From Synechococcales cyanobacterium PMM_0073 (GTDB lineage Bacteria > Cyanobacteriota > Cyanobacteriia > Elainellales > Elainellaceae): a stretch of 9,329 nt of DNA. Positions 7,743-9,329 of the stretch are shown in pieces (position 1 is the first letter of the stretch; each line of letters opens with the position of its first letter). The translations under genes were made by a program, and so were the position numbers. The notes under the pieces are model-generated. The model was not told where the DNA came from. It searched no databases and saw only the letters and a program-made list of their open reading frames with translations. The stretch lies in contig CASBQH010000144.1 of the NCBI GenBank assembly GCA_949127695.1, forward strand, positions 1 to 9,329, in the 5' to 3' direction.

Positions 7743-9329
7743 ATCAGTTATCCCATCAATCAGATCAGTCAGATCAGCTCCCGTCTAGATCAGCTCCTTC
7801 CAGTTGGCCTGTTGATGCGCTGGGTCTCTGGATTGAAGGCTCAACGCGCAGTGGCAAGACTACCCGCCTGATTCAGCAGTTTAGCAGTTGGGCGGCTCAA
7901 CCGCGGGCGGCACTGCGATCTAGTCTAGTCTTTGCGGCCAGTGGCTCAAATCGTCAGGTATTAGCGACGAGGCTGGCGCTGCCCCAAGAGAACCAGCCCC
8001 AGATCATGACGCCAATCAGCTTCTTTGAGGCTGAAGTGATGGCAAACTGGCCGGGGCTAATGGGGCAGTTGGGCTATCCGTCTGCACCGCCTCTGCGCCT
8101 GCGGCCTGAAAAAGAGCAGGAATTGGCAGCGCGTCTTTGGCAGCCAGAGCAGTCATCCGGGCGGTTCCGGCAGGCGGGCTTGAGCGATGCGCGGCTGGTG
8201 GATCGCACGCTGAGTTTGCTACAGCTTGCGGCTGCCAGCGGCTTACCACATGAGCAGATTCCGCAGATTTTGCAGCAGGGCTTGCCTGACTCTGAAGATT
8301 CTGAAGGTATGGCCGACTGGGACTGCGCCGGAATGCTGCTAGAGCGCTGGTGGCGCTGGTGCTTGGAACGCGGGCTGCTCACCTACAGCATTATCACCGA
8401 GCTGTACTGGCGCTATCTGCTGCCCCAAAGCGCTTATCAGGCTCAGCTGGCAGAGCGGTTTGGGGCAGTTTGGGCAGATGACGTAGACGAATATCCCGGC
8501 GTGATGCGGTCGCTGTTAGAGCTGTTTTTAGATCAAAATATTCCGGTAGCCTGCACCTTCAACCCAATCGGAGCCGTGCGGCTAGGGCTACGAGCTGATC
8601 CAGCGCATCTGGCCAAGCTGGCCGAACGCTGCCAAGTCGAGCAACTGGCTGAACCGACTCATCCGCTAGGCGGTTGGCAGCAGCCGATTTTGGCGGCGAT
8701 TCATCAGCCGTTGCAGCTATTGCAGCTGCCGGACTCGATTCGGCTGATTCAGACCGTCTCGAAGGCGCAATTGCTGCGGCAGGTGGCAGATTTGATTAGC
8801 GCCGCCGTTGAGTCGGGGCAGGTTAGCCCGTCAGAGATTGCAATTATTGCTCCCGGCCTGGATGCGATTACCCGCTATACGCTCCAGCGGATCTTGAGCA
8901 GTCGCCAGATGCCGCTGGTTTCGCTCAACAGCCAGCAGCCGCTGATTGATAGCTCGCTGGTGCGCGCCTTGCTCAGCCTCATGGCGCTGGTCTATCCGGG
9001 GCAAGGACATAGGCTGAACCGCGAGTCGGTGGCTGAAATGCTGGTGGTGCTAGCTGGGGCTGAAGGGCTTGATCCGGTTCGGGCTGGGCTGCTGGCAGAT
9101 CACTGCTTTGCGCCTGATCCCACGCAGCCGCAGCTGTTGGCCATGACTGAGTTTCCCCGCTGGGATCGGCTGGGCTATCAGGCGACTGCGGCTTACGAAA
9201 GCCTGCTGGTTTGGTTGGCTAACGCAAAAGAACAGCTTTCCCAGCCTGAGATTTGGCTAAAGCAGGCGATTCAGCGGTTTTTTGCGGATTGCCTGCCGGA
9301 TCAAGCGGCCAGCTTACAGCAGCTAGCCG
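7730..9329 (+). CDS. SF1 helicase-like P-loop protein (UvrD/AddB-like), C-terminus missing
   Basis: The frame opens after a TAG at 7718 and runs off the right edge; 533 codons are present. A polar N-terminus (1-30) precedes a Walker A motif at 37-44 (GSTRSGKT, within WIEGSTRSGKTTRL). LVFAASGSNRQVLATRL (66-82) sits where SF1 motif Ia is expected. VWADDVDEYPGVM (247-259) occupies the place of motif II, and CTFNPIGAVRLGLRADP (275-291) that of motif III. EIAIIAPGLDAITRYTLQ (369-386) and LIDSSLVRALLSLMAL (405-420) resemble the second RecA-like core of UvrD/AddB proteins. The usual DExQ and GDxxQ residues are changed. In cyanobacteria such proteins are often labelled simply as helicase or recombinase family. 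A role in double-strand-break end processing is an inference. Nuclease or Fe-S motifs, if any, would lie beyond the edge. ATG 7730 is the only in-frame ATG before Walker A; no well-spaced Shine-Dalgarno. Confidence 0.75.
   Translation, partial: MRQSNQLSHQSDQSDQLPSRSAPSSWPVDALGLWIEGSTRSGKTTRLIQQFSSWAAQPRAALRSSLVFAASGSNRQVLATRLALPQENQPQIMTPISFFEAEVMANWPGLMGQLGYPSAPPLRLRPEKEQELAARLWQPEQSSGRFRQAGLSDARLVDRTLSLLQLAAASGLPHEQIPQILQQGLPDSEDSEGMADWDCAGMLLERWWRWCLERGLLTYSIITELYWRYLLPQSAYQAQLAERFGAVWADDVDEYPGVMRSLLELFLDQNIPVACTFNPIGAVRLGLRADPAHLAKLAERCQVEQLAEPTHPLGGWQQPILAAIHQPLQLLQLPDSIRLIQTVSKAQLLRQVADLISAAVESGQVSPSEIAIIAPGLDAITRYTLQRILSSRQMPLVSLNSQQPLIDSSLVRALLSLMALVYPGQGHRLNRESVAEMLVVLAGAEGLDPVRAGLLADHCFAPDPTQPQLLAMTEFPRWDRLGYQATAAYESLLVWLANAKEQLSQPEIWLKQAIQRFFADCLPDQAASLQQLA
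7761..7778 (+). repeat. 9-bp tandem duplication near the start of the P-loop gene
   Basis: cagatcagt (7761-7769) is followed by cagatcagc (7770-7778). In frame they give a repeated Ser-Asp-Gln in the polar, probably disordered N-terminal tail ahead of the Walker A motif. Related gatcag words occur on both sides. Confidence 0.6.

Noticed and set aside
7608..7871. 87-codon plus-strand frame crossing the pxcA / P-loop gene spacer, including an ATG at 7722
   Set aside because: It is out of frame with the Walker A-containing protein and overlaps the pxcA 5' end; the ATG at 7730 in the other frame gives the helicase-like product.

Overview
The window looks like a piece of a cyanobacterial chromosome. 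The best markers are a PxcA/CemA-type proton-extrusion protein, a DUF1824 protein and a DUF1400-type alpha/beta hydrolase, families known mainly or only from cyanobacteria. A NucA-type secreted nuclease and a Cys-rich small protein with a cyanobacterial look support this. Base composition is moderately GC-rich in genes and clearly AT-richer between about 3580 and 3760. Most starts lack a convincing Shine-Dalgarno sequence, which is common in cyanobacteria. I found no copy of the HIP1 octamer by eye, so the lineage is probably HIP1-poor. I would not name a genus.

Layout, left to right. Positions 1-3500 (minus strand) hold a likely operon read from right to left: DUF1824 protein (3090-3500), ligA, NAD+-dependent DNA ligase (1018-3057), and a secreted DUF1400/alpha-beta hydrolase (1-950, C-terminus cut by the window edge). 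Positions 3501-3883 are a 383-bp non-coding divergent region with candidate promoters both ways, a 16-bp palindrome and a leader rich in competing inverted repeats. Positions 3884-4141 (plus) encode an 85-residue four-cysteine protein. It converges, 17 bp apart, with a second minus-strand operon (4159-7633): pxcA first, then a 414-residue multi-pass membrane protein that faintly resembles APC-type transporters, then a NucA-family lipoprotein nuclease. From 7730 to the right edge (plus) runs the first 533 codons of a large P-loop protein resembling SF1 helicases of the UvrD/AddB kind, divergent from pxcA across 96 bp.

How the genes work together: LigA seals nicks in replication and repair, and the right-hand P-loop protein is probably also a DNA-processing enzyme, but the two are far apart and not co-transcribed. 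The pxcA operon joins three envelope functions: light-dependent proton extrusion, a possible transporter and a surface nuclease. Their tight spacing (30 bp and 4 bp, with the nuclease Shine-Dalgarno inside the preceding gene) suggests coupled expression, but a shared function is only an inference.

I see no CRISPR array, insertion sequence, prophage, tRNA or rRNA gene. Nothing here is a clearly new defence or mobile system. The best leads are the structured leader before the small Cys4 gene, the SF1-like protein whose motifs II and III depart from consensus, and the unassigned membrane protein between pxcA and the nuclease.
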